From Candidatus Sericytochromatia bacterium (GTDB lineage: Bacteria; Cyanobacteriota; Sericytochromatia; UBA7694), in NCBI GenBank assembly GCA_018780035.1, contig JADMKE010000033.1, forward strand, positions 1 through 64,000: a stretch of 64,000 bases of DNA, given 5' to 3'. The translations under genes were made by a program, and so were the position numbers. The notes beneath the pieces are model-generated. The model was not told the origin of the DNA and made no database searches. It saw only the letters and a program-made list of their open reading frames with translations. Numbering within the stretch: position 1 is the stretch's first letter; each line of letters begins with the position of its first letter. This document shows, in pieces, positions 8,483 through 17,197 of this stretch.

Positions 8483-8782
8483 GTGTTATTGGGCAAAGTC
8501 ATCGGTACGGTGGTTGCCAGCCAAAAGGACATCAAACTCGAAGGTCTTAAATTTCAGATCTTGCAGTTGATGGACATGAACGGCCAGCTGACCACCAATT
8601 ATGTCGTGGCCATTGATGCCGTTGGTGCAGGTGTAGGTGAAGTCGTGATGTATGCGTCGGGCAGCTCTGCACGCCAGACCTCCGTCACCCACAACAAACC
8701 CTGCGACGCGGTGATTATGGCGATTGTCGACACCTGGAATATGGATGGCAACACCATCTTTAACAAGGCGGAAGAAGGTTAG
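8483..8782 (+). CDS. BMC-P pentameric vertex protein (EutN/CcmL type)
   Basis: A 99-residue EutN/CcmL family protein that closes the twelve vertices of the microcompartment. Signature segments are MLLGKVIGTVVASQKDIKLEG at the start, the central AIDAVGAGVGEVVMYASGSSARQT and the end PCDAVIMAIVDTW. The start is GTG at 8483, 12 bp after the BMC-H stop; the next gene begins 5 bp after its stop, so the genes are tightly coupled. Confidence 0.95.
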   Translation: MLLGKVIGTVVASQKDIKLEGLKFQILQLMDMNGQLTTNYVVAIDAVGAGVGEVVMYASGSSARQTSVTHNKPCDAVIMAIVDTWNMDGNTIFNKAEEG

Positions 8783-8787
8783 GCCCC

Positions 8788-10242
8788 ATGCAAATGGAAC
8801 TTCCCGAAGAAAAAATTCGTGCCATCGTTGAGCGCGTTGTCAACCGCATTTCTACTCAAGAACGTCTCTCTCCCAATGCCTCCGCATCAGCCACGCCAAT
8901 GGTCTTTGGTGGCGGGGATTTGGGTGTGTTTGAAGATGTCGATGAGGCGGTTAATGCCTCCACTGCAGCTTTTGGTCACTTTCAGGAATACAGCTTCGAC
9001 TTCCGTAAAAAGATGATTGAAGCCATTCGTGTGGCCTGCCACCAACAGGTGGATTTGATCTCACGTATGGCGGTGGAAGAGAGCAAACTCGGTCGGTACG
9101 AGGACAAAGTCCAGAAAAATATCCTGGCCATCGACAAAACCCCCGGCCCCGAAGTGCTGTTAACCAAAGCAGTCAGTGGCGATCAGGGGTTGACGATCAA
9201 TGAGCGTGCACCTTTTGGGGTGATCGCCTCCATCACCCCCTGTACCAACCCGACTGAAACCATTATCAACAACAGTATCAGTATTCTCTCCGGCGGCAAT
9301 ACGGTGGTCTATTGCCCCCACCCGCTGGCGAAAAATGTCTGTAATTATATGGTGCACGTGATCAACCAGGCGATCATCCAAGTTGGGGGTCCGCCCAATT
9401 TGATCACCACCCTGCGCGCGCCCACGATCGACATGGCCCAAAACCTGATGACCCACAAAAAGGTCAAATTGTTGGTGGTCACAGGCGGTCCCGATGTGGT
9501 GCGCAAAGCGATGATGAGCGGTAAAAAAGTTGTGGGTGCAGGCCCTGGCAACCCGCCTGTGGTCGTCGATGAAACTGCTGACCTGGCCCAGGCCGGGCGC
9601 GATATCGTCAAAGGTGCCAGCCTCGACAACAATATTATCTGCCTCGACGAAAAAGAGCTGATTGTGGTTTCGTCGGTTGCCGACCGCCTCAAACAAGAGA
9701 TGTTGAATAACGGTGCTTACGAGATCAAAGGCTGGCAGCTCAAACAGCTCGAAAAGCTGATGCTGACAGAAGATCGGGGCCCCCGTCGCCACTCTGTGGT
9801 CAACAAAGAATGGGTTGGCAAAGACGCCCACAAAATCCTCGAAGCCATTGGCGTTCAGGTGGATCCCAGTGTGCGCTTGGTGCTCGTCGAAACCGACGAG
9901 AACCACCCCTTTGTTTGGTCTGAATTGCTGGCCCCGGTTTTGCCGCTGGTACGCGTCAGCAATGTGGATTATGCGATCAAATTGGCCAAAGAAGCTGAAC
10001 ACGGCTTTGGTCATACGGCAGTGATGCACTCCAATAATTTGGAAAAGCTCAGCCAAATGGCCCGCACGATCAACACCTCGATTTTTGTCAAAAACGGGAT
10101 GGCGGTTGCTGGGATTGGCTTTGGTGGTGAGGGACATACCTCCTTTACGATTGCCAGCCCCACAGGGGACGGCGTGACCAACGCCTGGACCTTTACCCGC
10201 GATCGGCGCTGTGCCATTGTCGAGCGTTTCCGCATCGTTTAG
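8788..10242 (+). CDS. CoA-acylating aldehyde dehydrogenase (PduP/EutE-like), BMC core enzyme
   Basis: A 484-residue member of the PduP/EutE family, converting an aldehyde to the acyl-CoA with NAD inside a microcompartment. Landmarks are INERAPFGVIASITPCTNPTET, VYCPHPLAKNV, VVTGGPDVVRKAM and the catalytic Cys285 in SLDNNIICLDEKE, with the C-terminal half matching through to VERFRIV. The first 25 residues (LPEEKIRAIVERVVNRIST) form an amphipathic helix joined by an Ser/Ala/Pro linker to the catalytic domain, as expected for an encapsulation peptide. It is the last gene of the operon and is followed by a strong terminator. Aldehyde specificity (acetaldehyde, propionaldehyde or longer) cannot be told, because no diol dehydratase, ammonia lyase, glycyl radical or aldolase enzyme is encoded here. 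Confidence 0.95.
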   Translation: MQMELPEEKIRAIVERVVNRISTQERLSPNASASATPMVFGGGDLGVFEDVDEAVNASTAAFGHFQEYSFDFRKKMIEAIRVACHQQVDLISRMAVEESKLGRYEDKVQKNILAIDKTPGPEVLLTKAVSGDQGLTINERAPFGVIASITPCTNPTETIINNSISILSGGNTVVYCPHPLAKNVCNYMVHVINQAIIQVGGPPNLITTLRAPTIDMAQNLMTHKKVKLLVVTGGPDVVRKAMMSGKKVVGAGPGNPPVVVDETADLAQAGRDIVKGASLDNNIICLDEKELIVVSSVADRLKQEMLNNGAYEIKGWQLKQLEKLMLTEDRGPRRHSVVNKEWVGKDAHKILEAIGVQVDPSVRLVLVETDENHPFVWSELLAPVLPLVRVSNVDYAIKLAKEAEHGFGHTAVMHSNNLEKLSQMARTINTSIFVKNGMAVAGIGFGGEGHTSFTIASPTGDGVTNAWTFTRDRRCAIVERFRIV

Positions 10243-10257
10243 ACCCTGTTTGATTAA

Positions 10258-10290
10258 AAAAGCCCCGGTGAACACCGGGGCTTTTGTTTT
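10258..10290 (+). terminator. Rho-independent terminator after the BMC operon
   Basis: A perfect 13-bp stem (arms 10258-10270 and 10273-10285, core GCCCCGGTG/CACCGGGGC) with a two-base loop, flanked by A and T runs, so it can work in both directions. It separates the BMC operon from the convergent small gene at 10301-10555. Confidence 0.92.
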
Positions 10291-10300
10291 GGCGAAAAGA

Positions 10301-10555
10301 CTATCCACCCATCATCGGTGCCAGCACAAAAGGCATGGCCACCATCCAAAAGAACATCAAGGCCCCTGTAAACAGGTATAGGCCCCACATGAGCGGCCCA
10401 TCACTGCTGGGCAAAAGAGACACGGGCAGACCTTGACCCTGCAATAGCTCCTCTTCTTCCACACTCAAGGGGCGGGTCAAGCGGTATTTGCGCACATAAT
10501 GATCCAGGCTTTCCAGCCTGAAGGTGATTTTTTCTTGGGGGCGGTGAGGTTCCAT
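10301..10555 (-). CDS. Small membrane protein, unknown
   Basis: An 84-residue protein with a soluble charged N-terminal part (HYVRKYRLTRPLSVEEEELLQ) and one C-terminal transmembrane helix (LMWGLYLFTGALMFFWMVAMPFVLA). A strong ribosome-binding site (GAGGAGAG) supports ATG 10555. I do not recognise the family. It faces the BMC operon across a shared bidirectional terminator. Confidence 0.65.
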   Translation of the reverse strand: MEPHRPQEKITFRLESLDHYVRKYRLTRPLSVEEEELLQGQGLPVSLLPSSDGPLMWGLYLFTGALMFFWMVAMPFVLAPMMGG

Positions 10556-10856
10556 GGTTCTCTCCTCAGTTTTGTTTTAAGGTTGAGCCGCCTGGAAGAG
10601 GCGAGAATGGATCTGGAAAAGAGAGGGGATGGATGAGAAAAAATGGGGAAAGAGTGCGGCTGTTTTTATTCAATCACAAAGCCAGCCTCCGTGTTTGATT
10701 TAATTATAAATTTTATGTTAAATCTTCGCAGAGATTGTGCTGCGGATTGGTTTCGTTTGTGGAACTTTCACAAAATGAAGCTCGTCTCTAACACAATTCC
10801 TTTTTATTTTTTGCCTGAAATCTTGCTGCTGACACTGATGCGAAGGAGATTTGCAG
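10556..10856. other. AT-rich intergenic region upstream of the VWA lipoprotein gene
   Basis: About 300 bp, AT-rich in the middle (10690-10740, with stretches such as taattataaattttatg). It should hold divergent promoters for the small membrane protein and the VWA lipoprotein, but no box pair is clear enough to call. AAGGAGA at 10843-10849 is the ribosome-binding site of the gene at 10857. A 76-codon frame at 10643-10873 looks spurious. Confidence 0.4.
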
Positions 10857-13478
10857 ATGCCTCGCTATTTTAAGCGTATTTTGGGTTGTTTAACGCTGGG
10901 TTTACTGTCTTGTGCTCCCGCTCAACAAACCCAGATCGTCTTTCACCCCACTCTCCAGCAAAACCCAGAAGCACCAGTAAACACATCACTCCCAGCCAGC
11001 ATTTCCACCCACTCCCGTTTCTCTCCCTCTGAAAGCAAATTTTTTCAAGCCCTCGGGGGCAGTGGACGCGACCCGAAAATCACGCGCAGTTGCCAAGGGC
11101 AAGTCAGCAGTGGCGATCAGGGTTACGCCCAATCCACTGCCCGCGAATACCGCCATTTAATCGAGAAACTGATTCAGCTCTCATTTTCTCATAATCATTT
11201 GCCTTCGCCACAACCCGGAGCGATCTTTGGGGCCCCTTTACCCATTGCCATTGTGACACCCTATTCTCCTTCTGGCGGTGGTGGTGGTGGTGGTGGTGGT
11301 GGTGGTGGTGGTGGTGGTGGAGGCTCTCCTTGGCCGCTTGCGACCAGTGATATCTCGATTATTGAGAAAAATACATTTTTTGGCAAAATCTATGATGACA
11401 ATCAAATGCCTTTGGATGGCGTTACCGTTAAAGCAAAGTCCTTGAACAGCTCCGTCCCATTTGAAGCATCCACCGTTTCAAGAGGTGGATATTTCGCTTT
11501 TAACAATGCCCCTTCGGGTGTTCAAGTCGAAATTACGGCTTCAAGAGCAGGGTTTACTACCCGTAAACGAGTGGATGTTTTAAAATCGAATAAAGCCGGG
11601 GATCCAAACGCGAATCGTTATGATTTTGGTGTCGGGGCAAACTTGGCGAACAGTCCCTTCTCCTCCCCCTTTAATGCTCTCAGCGATAAACCTGAAGTCT
11701 CCCGTATGCGTATTGTCAACACCCCAGGTTTGGTTGAAACCCCCAAAGGGGTTCGGATTCAATTTTCCGAACCCATGGACAGAGGCACGGTCGAAAAAAA
11801 TCTGGGTCTCTACCGTTGGCCAGGTGGAAACAATTTCATTCCAACAGAATTGCTCTACAGTCCCGATGTCTTTCAATTTACCTGGAACAGCGATGATACA
11901 GAAGTTGAATTACCCTTGCCAACAGACATCTTCTCAGCCCCAGATTTAAAAGACTTTAGCTGGAGTTTTCGCTATCTGGACGGCACAATCAAGGACAAAA
12001 GTGGAATTGCTCGCCAAAATCACTATTTTAAAGTGACCGAGGGTGATTTTGAAACGGTTCTCGGGTGGTTTAGATTAAATGCCATTGTGCCAAGACCCAG
12101 CAACCTCCCGACACCAGAGCCGACCCCCACCCCTATCTCCACATCTACCCCTTTAGCTTTGCCTTCTTTGCTTAGCCTATCAGCAACGCCCCTACCTCCC
12201 CCACAAAACCCGCGCGAATCCTTTTATTTTACCTATGACGATTCAGCCAGTACGGCCGGTGTTGAATTGAGCAAAGCCGCTATAAATCACGGTCAAAGGC
12301 CCGATCCAGCTTGGGCCAGACCCTGGGAGTTTTTGAATTACGAAAACTTTGACTCTCTGCAACAGGAATCCACAGGCCAATTTAAAGTCTCCATGGGTTT
12401 GTGGAAATACCCCCACCCCACTCATCCGCTGCTTGATCGCTTTGAATTGGGAGTGCATGTCAGTGCCCCTGTGCTCTGTAAAGCCACCCGCAAAAATACC
12501 GTGCTGACTGTTGTGGCAGATATTTCCAATTCCATGACCGCATATACAGCATTGGCAGATGAAGCCGGGCAAACACCCCCCACCCGGCTGGAATTGCTTA
12601 AAGCAGGTTTAGAACAGCTCCTAACACAACTAAAACCAGGGGATGTGCTCAACCTCATTACCTTTGCAAATAAACCCATTGTTGAAATTGAAGGCTTGAA
12701 TTTTGGCGAGGATCTGAGCCCATATCTAAAGGCTATCGCGAAAATAACCCACTCGGGCAATACCAATCTGGCCCGGGCCCTTGAAGAGGGATACCGCATC
12801 GCTGATCGTTACAATGATCCCAACAAACTAAACCGGGTGCTGTTTATTACAGATGCCCTGCCTACCGAGGGTAGTGAAGATTTAGAAAGTCTCAAAGCCT
12901 TGGCCGCACGCCGCAATCAACAGGGAATATTCCTTTCGGCCCTTGGAATGGGATTTGAACACAATCAAACCCTGCTTAATGCCTTAACCGAGGCTGGAAG
13001 AGGAGCCTATTATAGTGTGGTGAGTAAAATGGATATGCGTGAAGCCATGGGAGATAAATTCATTCCACTGATAGCTTTGGCTGCCCGAAATGTGCGCTTT
13101 AAAATAGAATACCCCGGTCAACTCTATCACGGAGCTTCTTCAGCAGAGCAGATTTCAAAAGATCCAGGACAGGTTCAACCCACCAATTTTTCAGCCAATA
13201 CCTCCCAGTATTTTTGGGAACAGTTTCAGGCCAATCAAAACCAAAAAAATATCTTGGAGCAGAGCGTTCGTCTCGAAATTCGCTATACAGATAATGAGAG
13301 CCGTGAGCTTAAAACTGAAATTTACCAAAAGACAGTGGCTGAACTGCTCGGCAAAGACAAAGCGAATATTCAAGCCGCACATTTGATTCATTTATTTACA
13401 GATTTAAGCAAAGGCCAGATCACAGGTTTCGAAGCCAATCAAGAACTGACAGGGCTTTTAAATGAGATCGGCATATAA
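10857..13478 (+). CDS. Lipoprotein with poly-Gly tract, CarboxypepD-like, Ig-like and VWA domains
   Basis: An 873-residue putative surface lipoprotein. Signal peptide and lipobox LLSC give Cys19. Residues 140-156 are a run of 17 glycines encoded by a GGT microsatellite. Then come a carboxypeptidase-regulatory-like beta domain (about 175-260; GKIYDDNQMPLDGVTVKAKS ... GDPNANRYDFG), a bacterial Ig-like (SbsA/Big_5) domain (about 270-400; QFSEPMDRGTVEKN), a Pro/Thr-rich linker, and a VWA domain (about 545-740) with an intact MIDAS (DISNS, then Thr in GNTNLARAL, then Asp in FITDALP), so it can bind a metal-dependent ligand. The CarboxypepD/Ig pair is closely related to that in the lipoproteins at 17242 and 19257. 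Start ATG 10857 with AAGGAGA 7 nt upstream. Convergent with the SulP gene. Confidence 0.88.
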   Translation: MPRYFKRILGCLTLGLLSCAPAQQTQIVFHPTLQQNPEAPVNTSLPASISTHSRFSPSESKFFQALGGSGRDPKITRSCQGQVSSGDQGYAQSTAREYRHLIEKLIQLSFSHNHLPSPQPGAIFGAPLPIAIVTPYSPSGGGGGGGGGGGGGGGGGSPWPLATSDISIIEKNTFFGKIYDDNQMPLDGVTVKAKSLNSSVPFEASTVSRGGYFAFNNAPSGVQVEITASRAGFTTRKRVDVLKSNKAGDPNANRYDFGVGANLANSPFSSPFNALSDKPEVSRMRIVNTPGLVETPKGVRIQFSEPMDRGTVEKNLGLYRWPGGNNFIPTELLYSPDVFQFTWNSDDTEVELPLPTDIFSAPDLKDFSWSFRYLDGTIKDKSGIARQNHYFKVTEGDFETVLGWFRLNAIVPRPSNLPTPEPTPTPISTSTPLALPSLLSLSATPLPPPQNPRESFYFTYDDSASTAGVELSKAAINHGQRPDPAWARPWEFLNYENFDSLQQESTGQFKVSMGLWKYPHPTHPLLDRFELGVHVSAPVLCKATRKNTVLTVVADISNSMTAYTALADEAGQTPPTRLELLKAGLEQLLTQLKPGDVLNLITFANKPIVEIEGLNFGEDLSPYLKAIAKITHSGNTNLARALEEGYRIADRYNDPNKLNRVLFITDALPTEGSEDLESLKALAARRNQQGIFLSALGMGFEHNQTLLNALTEAGRGAYYSVVSKMDMREAMGDKFIPLIALAARNVRFKIEYPGQLYHGASSAEQISKDPGQVQPTNFSANTSQYFWEQFQANQNQKNILEQSVRLEIRYTDNESRELKTEIYQKTVAELLGKDKANIQAAHLIHLFTDLSKGQITGFEANQELTGLLNEIGI
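11277..11318 (+). repeat. (GGT)14 trinucleotide microsatellite
   Basis: Fourteen perfect GGT units in frame, flanked by GGC before and GGA GGC after, encoding 17 consecutive glycines. Being a triplet repeat, slippage changes linker length without a frameshift. Confidence 0.97.
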
Positions 13479-13483
13479 ACTTT

Positions 13484-15688
13484 TTAACTCAATTGCATGG
13501 CCCGCAATTCGGCATCAGCATAGCGCAAACGCAGGGACAAAACCCGCGCCAATCCTGCTAATAGGCGAGCAGCAGTCTTAAAATGGCCTTCTGCAAAGAC
13601 TTCAAACTGCTCCCGAGAGAGCACAAAGAGTTCCGTCTCTTCAGAGGCAATGGCGTCTGCTGAGCGGGCCTGGAGATCCAAAAACGCCATTTCGCCAAAG
13701 AAATCTCCTTGGCCAAAAGTGGCTATATGATGGGTTTGTTCCCCTTCAATTGGCAATTCAATCCGCACAGTTCCACGCCGGATCATAAACAGCTCATCCC
13801 CAATTTCCCCCCTTGAAAAAATCCGCTCTCCTTTGAGAAAGATTTTACTCTCGATACAGGCTTCGAGATCTGCCAAAGTGGTCTCTTTGCGGCCTTTAAA
13901 GATCTCTATTTCGCGCAAGGCCAGGGCCTTTTCATGGCGGGGTGCGATCTGGGTTTCGGCCAGAATCCTGTTTTCAACCCATTCCAGCGCCCCATCGAGT
14001 TCGGCAAAAATCTGGCTTTGACTCTCGGGATGTACCAAACCCAAGGCATTAAAATAGGCCTCTAAATCTTGACCTGTGGGCACACTGCGGGGAAAATGGC
14101 TAAAAAGCAAAAAGGCCCCCCGTTCCGAGAGCATGTCTTTGACCAATTCCAGCATATGGGCGGCACTGATATCAAAGGTCTGGACCCGGCGCATATCCAG
14201 AATCATGTATTTGCAGGTTTTGAGATCGGCTTCCAGGGCGGTATACAGCTGATCGGTGGTGCCAAAGAACAGACTGCCCTGCAATTCAAACAAGACCGTT
14301 TGATGCCCGCGATCTTCAAGGATTTGCCGCTCATCGGGCAGTCTGATCTGTTTGGAAAAAATCTGGTTGCCATAAATTTTGCGGCGCACATTGCTGCTGC
14401 GAATCTGCTCGCGGATAAACAACATAATGGCCAAGCCAATCCCCACCGCTGATGCGGCAATCAGGCTGATCGTTTCCGCCACCAAGACGACTGCCACGAT
14501 CACACAAAAGTCGAGTACGGTGGATTTGGATTTGAGCAGGTGCAAGCTCTTGGTATCAAACATTCGCACCCCAATCACAATCAAAATCGCGGCCAGAGAA
14601 GCTATTGGCACCCAGGCAATCAGCGAACCCAGCACCAACATGGCAGCCAGAGCAAAGCCGCCTTCAAACAGACCTGAACGGCGACTTTGGGCGCCGCTTG
14701 AGAGGTTCACCAAGGTGGCTCCCATGGTGCCAGCACCGGGAACGCCGCCAATCACAGCGGAAGAGAGATTGCCCAGCCCCTGTCCGATGAGCTCTTTGTT
14801 GGAATCGTGGCGACTGCGGGTCAGGGAATCCATCACGACACAGGTTTTGAGGGTATCGATCGAAAGTAATACAGCCAATGTCAGCGCAGGCATCAAGAGC
14901 TCTTGAATCTGTGGCAGATTGAGCTTGCCCACCGCCAACCAGCGGCCCGTTAAACTGTCGAGAAAGCCCCCTTGTACCCCTGCAGCGGGCCCGACCAACA
15001 GCGCATTGCCGTTTAAGACCATCAGCGCGGGATCTATCAGCCCCAGTCCCAAATAGGCCAAAATGCCCGCCGCCAGGGCCAGAATCACGGCCGGAACAGC
15101 TTTGGTGAGCTTGGGAGCCAACAGCATCACTGCGGCGGTGGCTCCCCCTACAACCAGACTTTGCCAGCGCCAATGTGCCGGTTGAGACAAAATTTGAAGC
15201 AAATCATGGCCTTTGGGAACCCCCAGAAATTTGGGAATCTGGCTGAGAATGATGACCAGCCCCACCCCACTGAGATAGCCGCTCACCACCGGGTACGGCA
15301 TGTATTTGATCAACCGGCCCAATTTGAGCAGGCCAAAGACAATCTGCAGACCCCCAGCCAAAAGCCCAATTAAGCTGAGCATCAATAAAATTTGGATCGG
15401 ATCGGTGCCTTTGCGCACCATTTCAATCGCCAGGGCTGAAAGTACGGCTGCAGCCGGGGCACAGGGGGCTGAGATCAGCCGGGGAGTGCCGCCCAAGGCT
15501 GCCGCAATCAAGCCAATTGCGGTCGCCCCCAAAATGCCCGCAAACGCACCTTGAGAGCCGTACGTGGGGCCAATTGCAGAAAAGATGGTCACGCCAAAGG
15601 CGATCGCTGCGGGCAGGGCCACCAACATGGCCGCCAAACCGCCCCAGAAATCACCTGCCAGACCTTTGCTTTGAAGAGTATCTGCCAT
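13484..15688 (-). CDS. SulP-family anion transporter with STAS and cyclic-nucleotide-binding domains
   Basis: A 734-residue inner-membrane protein. Residues 1-420 are a SulP (SLC26) transport domain with 10-14 membrane helices (GFWG-type start DFWGGLAAMLVALPAAIAFG; later VNLSSGAQSRRSGLFEGG). About 440-560 is a STAS domain (LFELQGSLFFGTTDQLYTALE ... YMILDMRRVQTFDISAAHMLE), and about 610-725 is a cNMP-binding domain with phosphate-binding cassette FFGEMAFLDLQARSADA. Substrate may be sulfate, bicarbonate or another anion; not decidable here. The cNMP domain suggests control by cAMP or a similar ligand. Start ATG 15688 follows a GGAGGA; the upstream TTG is inside that site. Convergent with the VWA gene, 5 bp apart. 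Confidence 0.92.
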   Translation of the reverse strand: MADTLQSKGLAGDFWGGLAAMLVALPAAIAFGVTIFSAIGPTYGSQGAFAGILGATAIGLIAAALGGTPRLISAPCAPAAAVLSALAIEMVRKGTDPIQILLMLSLIGLLAGGLQIVFGLLKLGRLIKYMPYPVVSGYLSGVGLVIILSQIPKFLGVPKGHDLLQILSQPAHWRWQSLVVGGATAAVMLLAPKLTKAVPAVILALAAGILAYLGLGLIDPALMVLNGNALLVGPAAGVQGGFLDSLTGRWLAVGKLNLPQIQELLMPALTLAVLLSIDTLKTCVVMDSLTRSRHDSNKELIGQGLGNLSSAVIGGVPGAGTMGATLVNLSSGAQSRRSGLFEGGFALAAMLVLGSLIAWVPIASLAAILIVIGVRMFDTKSLHLLKSKSTVLDFCVIVAVVLVAETISLIAASAVGIGLAIMLFIREQIRSSNVRRKIYGNQIFSKQIRLPDERQILEDRGHQTVLFELQGSLFFGTTDQLYTALEADLKTCKYMILDMRRVQTFDISAAHMLELVKDMLSERGAFLLFSHFPRSVPTGQDLEAYFNALGLVHPESQSQIFAELDGALEWVENRILAETQIAPRHEKALALREIEIFKGRKETTLADLEACIESKIFLKGERIFSRGEIGDELFMIRRGTVRIELPIEGEQTHHIATFGQGDFFGEMAFLDLQARSADAIASEETELFVLSREQFEVFAEGHFKTAARLLAGLARVLSLRLRYADAELRAMQLS

Positions 15689-15766
15689 GAAATTGTAATC
15701 CTCCAAGCCTCGATTTTACCAGGATTGGACACAAGGTTCTGTGATTTTTTGATGTGAATGATTTAG

Positions 15767-17197
15767 CTAAGCTTCGACACTGGGGTCATAAACATTGCCC
15801 ATAAACAAGATTTGGCCCGTTTCATTGTCACGAATCAGGTACATAAAGGGGCGATCGACAATCATTTCAATCCGCCGCATGGGTTCTGAACTGGGAAGAG
15901 GGGCCATCTCTATCACGGTCACAGCAGCAGCTTCAGTGCCCTCTTCATTGACTTCGATCAAAGATTTTTGAAAGGCCTTTGAAATCTTTAAGGTATCTTC
16001 AGCTTGAATCATTTTCGAAAAATCTCCACCCTCAAAAGCCATCAGCATGTTGAGTGCCTGCATAGGTTTGATTAAATCGAACTCATCTTTGAGCTTAAAC
16101 TTAGGTAGGCTCAAACTCCCGGGCTCGCTGACAAAAGAATCAAAAAGTTTCTTTAAATCCAGATAACCCATCTCTCTTATCATCTGGCTCAGACTGGCTC
16201 CATAACTGGGCAGAAAAATATACATCCCCAATTGCCGACCTTTGCCATAAGGCAGTTCAATTGCCTGAAAGTTTCGGTTTAAATCCGCAGGATCTGGGCC
16301 AAGATAGCGAAAGGTATTAAATTGACGCATCATCGGAACCTGTTTTTTTTGTCCATCAGCAAGCGTGAACACTTTTTGTTGGGTTTCAAAGGTTTCAAAT
16401 TTATGCGTCCAATTGGCTTTAAAATAGAGTGCATTGATCAGATACATCACCACATTATTTTCCCAAAATTCGGCCTCAACAGGATCTTCTAAGGGTTCTA
16501 AGACTGAGGGAATTTTTGTGTGTGTCTGCTGACTGACCCAGGCATTGATTTCAGTTTGGGTTGGGCCATTTGTGAAATGGAGATTACGTATCTCAGCCAA
16601 GAAATTATCCTGATTGATTTTTGCAAACTCAGGCAATAAATGATACCGGTCATTGGCAAAAATCGCATTGGCCACTTCGAGTTGGATATCTGCTGCTGGT
16701 TTCAACAGTTTGCGCATCAACAAATGAGCCCCACGATTGACTTGCTCTGGTGTAAATTGATCTATCTCCAGTGCTTGTGCCATCTCTGCGCGATTTTTGC
16801 CATCAGCTCCATTCAAAACCATTTGAAAAGCCAGAGAAACACTCAACGGAGAGACAAAAATATTTTTCTGTTTGTGCTCTTCTGCCAAAACATTGAAGAG
16901 TTTCAAGGCAAAGCGATTATTGGCATCCACCAAGGGATTCGCTGCCACTTCTTGAATCTCAGCTGGGCTGAGGGCCTGAATTTTTAATTCAGCGTTGGGA
17001 GTCTGACTGGGAGCAGGACTGGGAGCAGGACTGAGTGTTGGGCTCGGCGAAAGGGCTGTCTGAGCATTTGAGCTGGGCATAGGCATTGGTTTTTGATTGA
17101 GTAATAAATTGCTTTGTGAACTTTTGCACCCATAAACCAGTGAAAGGCTTAAGAGCAAATGGATACGGTACAGCTTTCTTTTTTGCTGCGACATCAT
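15767..17197 (-). CDS. Serpin-family protease inhibitor lipoprotein (copy A)
   Basis: A 476-residue lipoprotein (lipobox LVYGC, Cys24) with a Pro/Ser linker and a full serpin fold (about 94-475): NRFALKLFNVLAEEHKQKNIFVSPLSVSLAFQM, NVVMYLINALYFKANWTHKF, then the hinge EEGTEAAAVT and C-terminal RPFMYLIRDNETGQILFMGNVYDP. The small residues in the hinge are those of inhibitory serpins. Aligning the reactive loop with alpha-1-antitrypsin puts Leu near P1 (MAPLPSS), pointing to a chymotrypsin- or elastase-like target (inference). The first 22 codons lie in the long direct repeat and are identical to those of the next gene. ATG 17197 follows GAGGAGG. Last gene of a three-gene minus-strand array. Confidence 0.93.
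   Translation of the reverse strand: MMSQQKRKLYRIHLLLSLSLVYGCKSSQSNLLLNQKPMPMPSSNAQTALSPSPTLSPAPSPAPSQTPNAELKIQALSPAEIQEVAANPLVDANNRFALKLFNVLAEEHKQKNIFVSPLSVSLAFQMVLNGADGKNRAEMAQALEIDQFTPEQVNRGAHLLMRKLLKPAADIQLEVANAIFANDRYHLLPEFAKINQDNFLAEIRNLHFTNGPTQTEINAWVSQQTHTKIPSVLEPLEDPVEAEFWENNVVMYLINALYFKANWTHKFETFETQQKVFTLADGQKKQVPMMRQFNTFRYLGPDPADLNRNFQAIELPYGKGRQLGMYIFLPSYGASLSQMIREMGYLDLKKLFDSFVSEPGSLSLPKFKLKDEFDLIKPMQALNMLMAFEGGDFSKMIQAEDTLKISKAFQKSLIEVNEEGTEAAAVTVIEMAPLPSSEPMRRIEMIVDRPFMYLIRDNETGQILFMGNVYDPSVEA

Noticed and set aside
9160-10308. Long minus-strand frame (382 codons) opposite the aldehyde dehydrogenase gene
   Set aside because: Antisense shadow of a strongly conserved enzyme gene; composition (His/Gln/Gly rich) is typical of reverse-frame translation.
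10643-10873. 76-codon frame upstream of the VWA lipoprotein
   Set aside because: Low-complexity AT-rich intergenic DNA, no ribosome-binding site, overlaps the true gene start in another frame.
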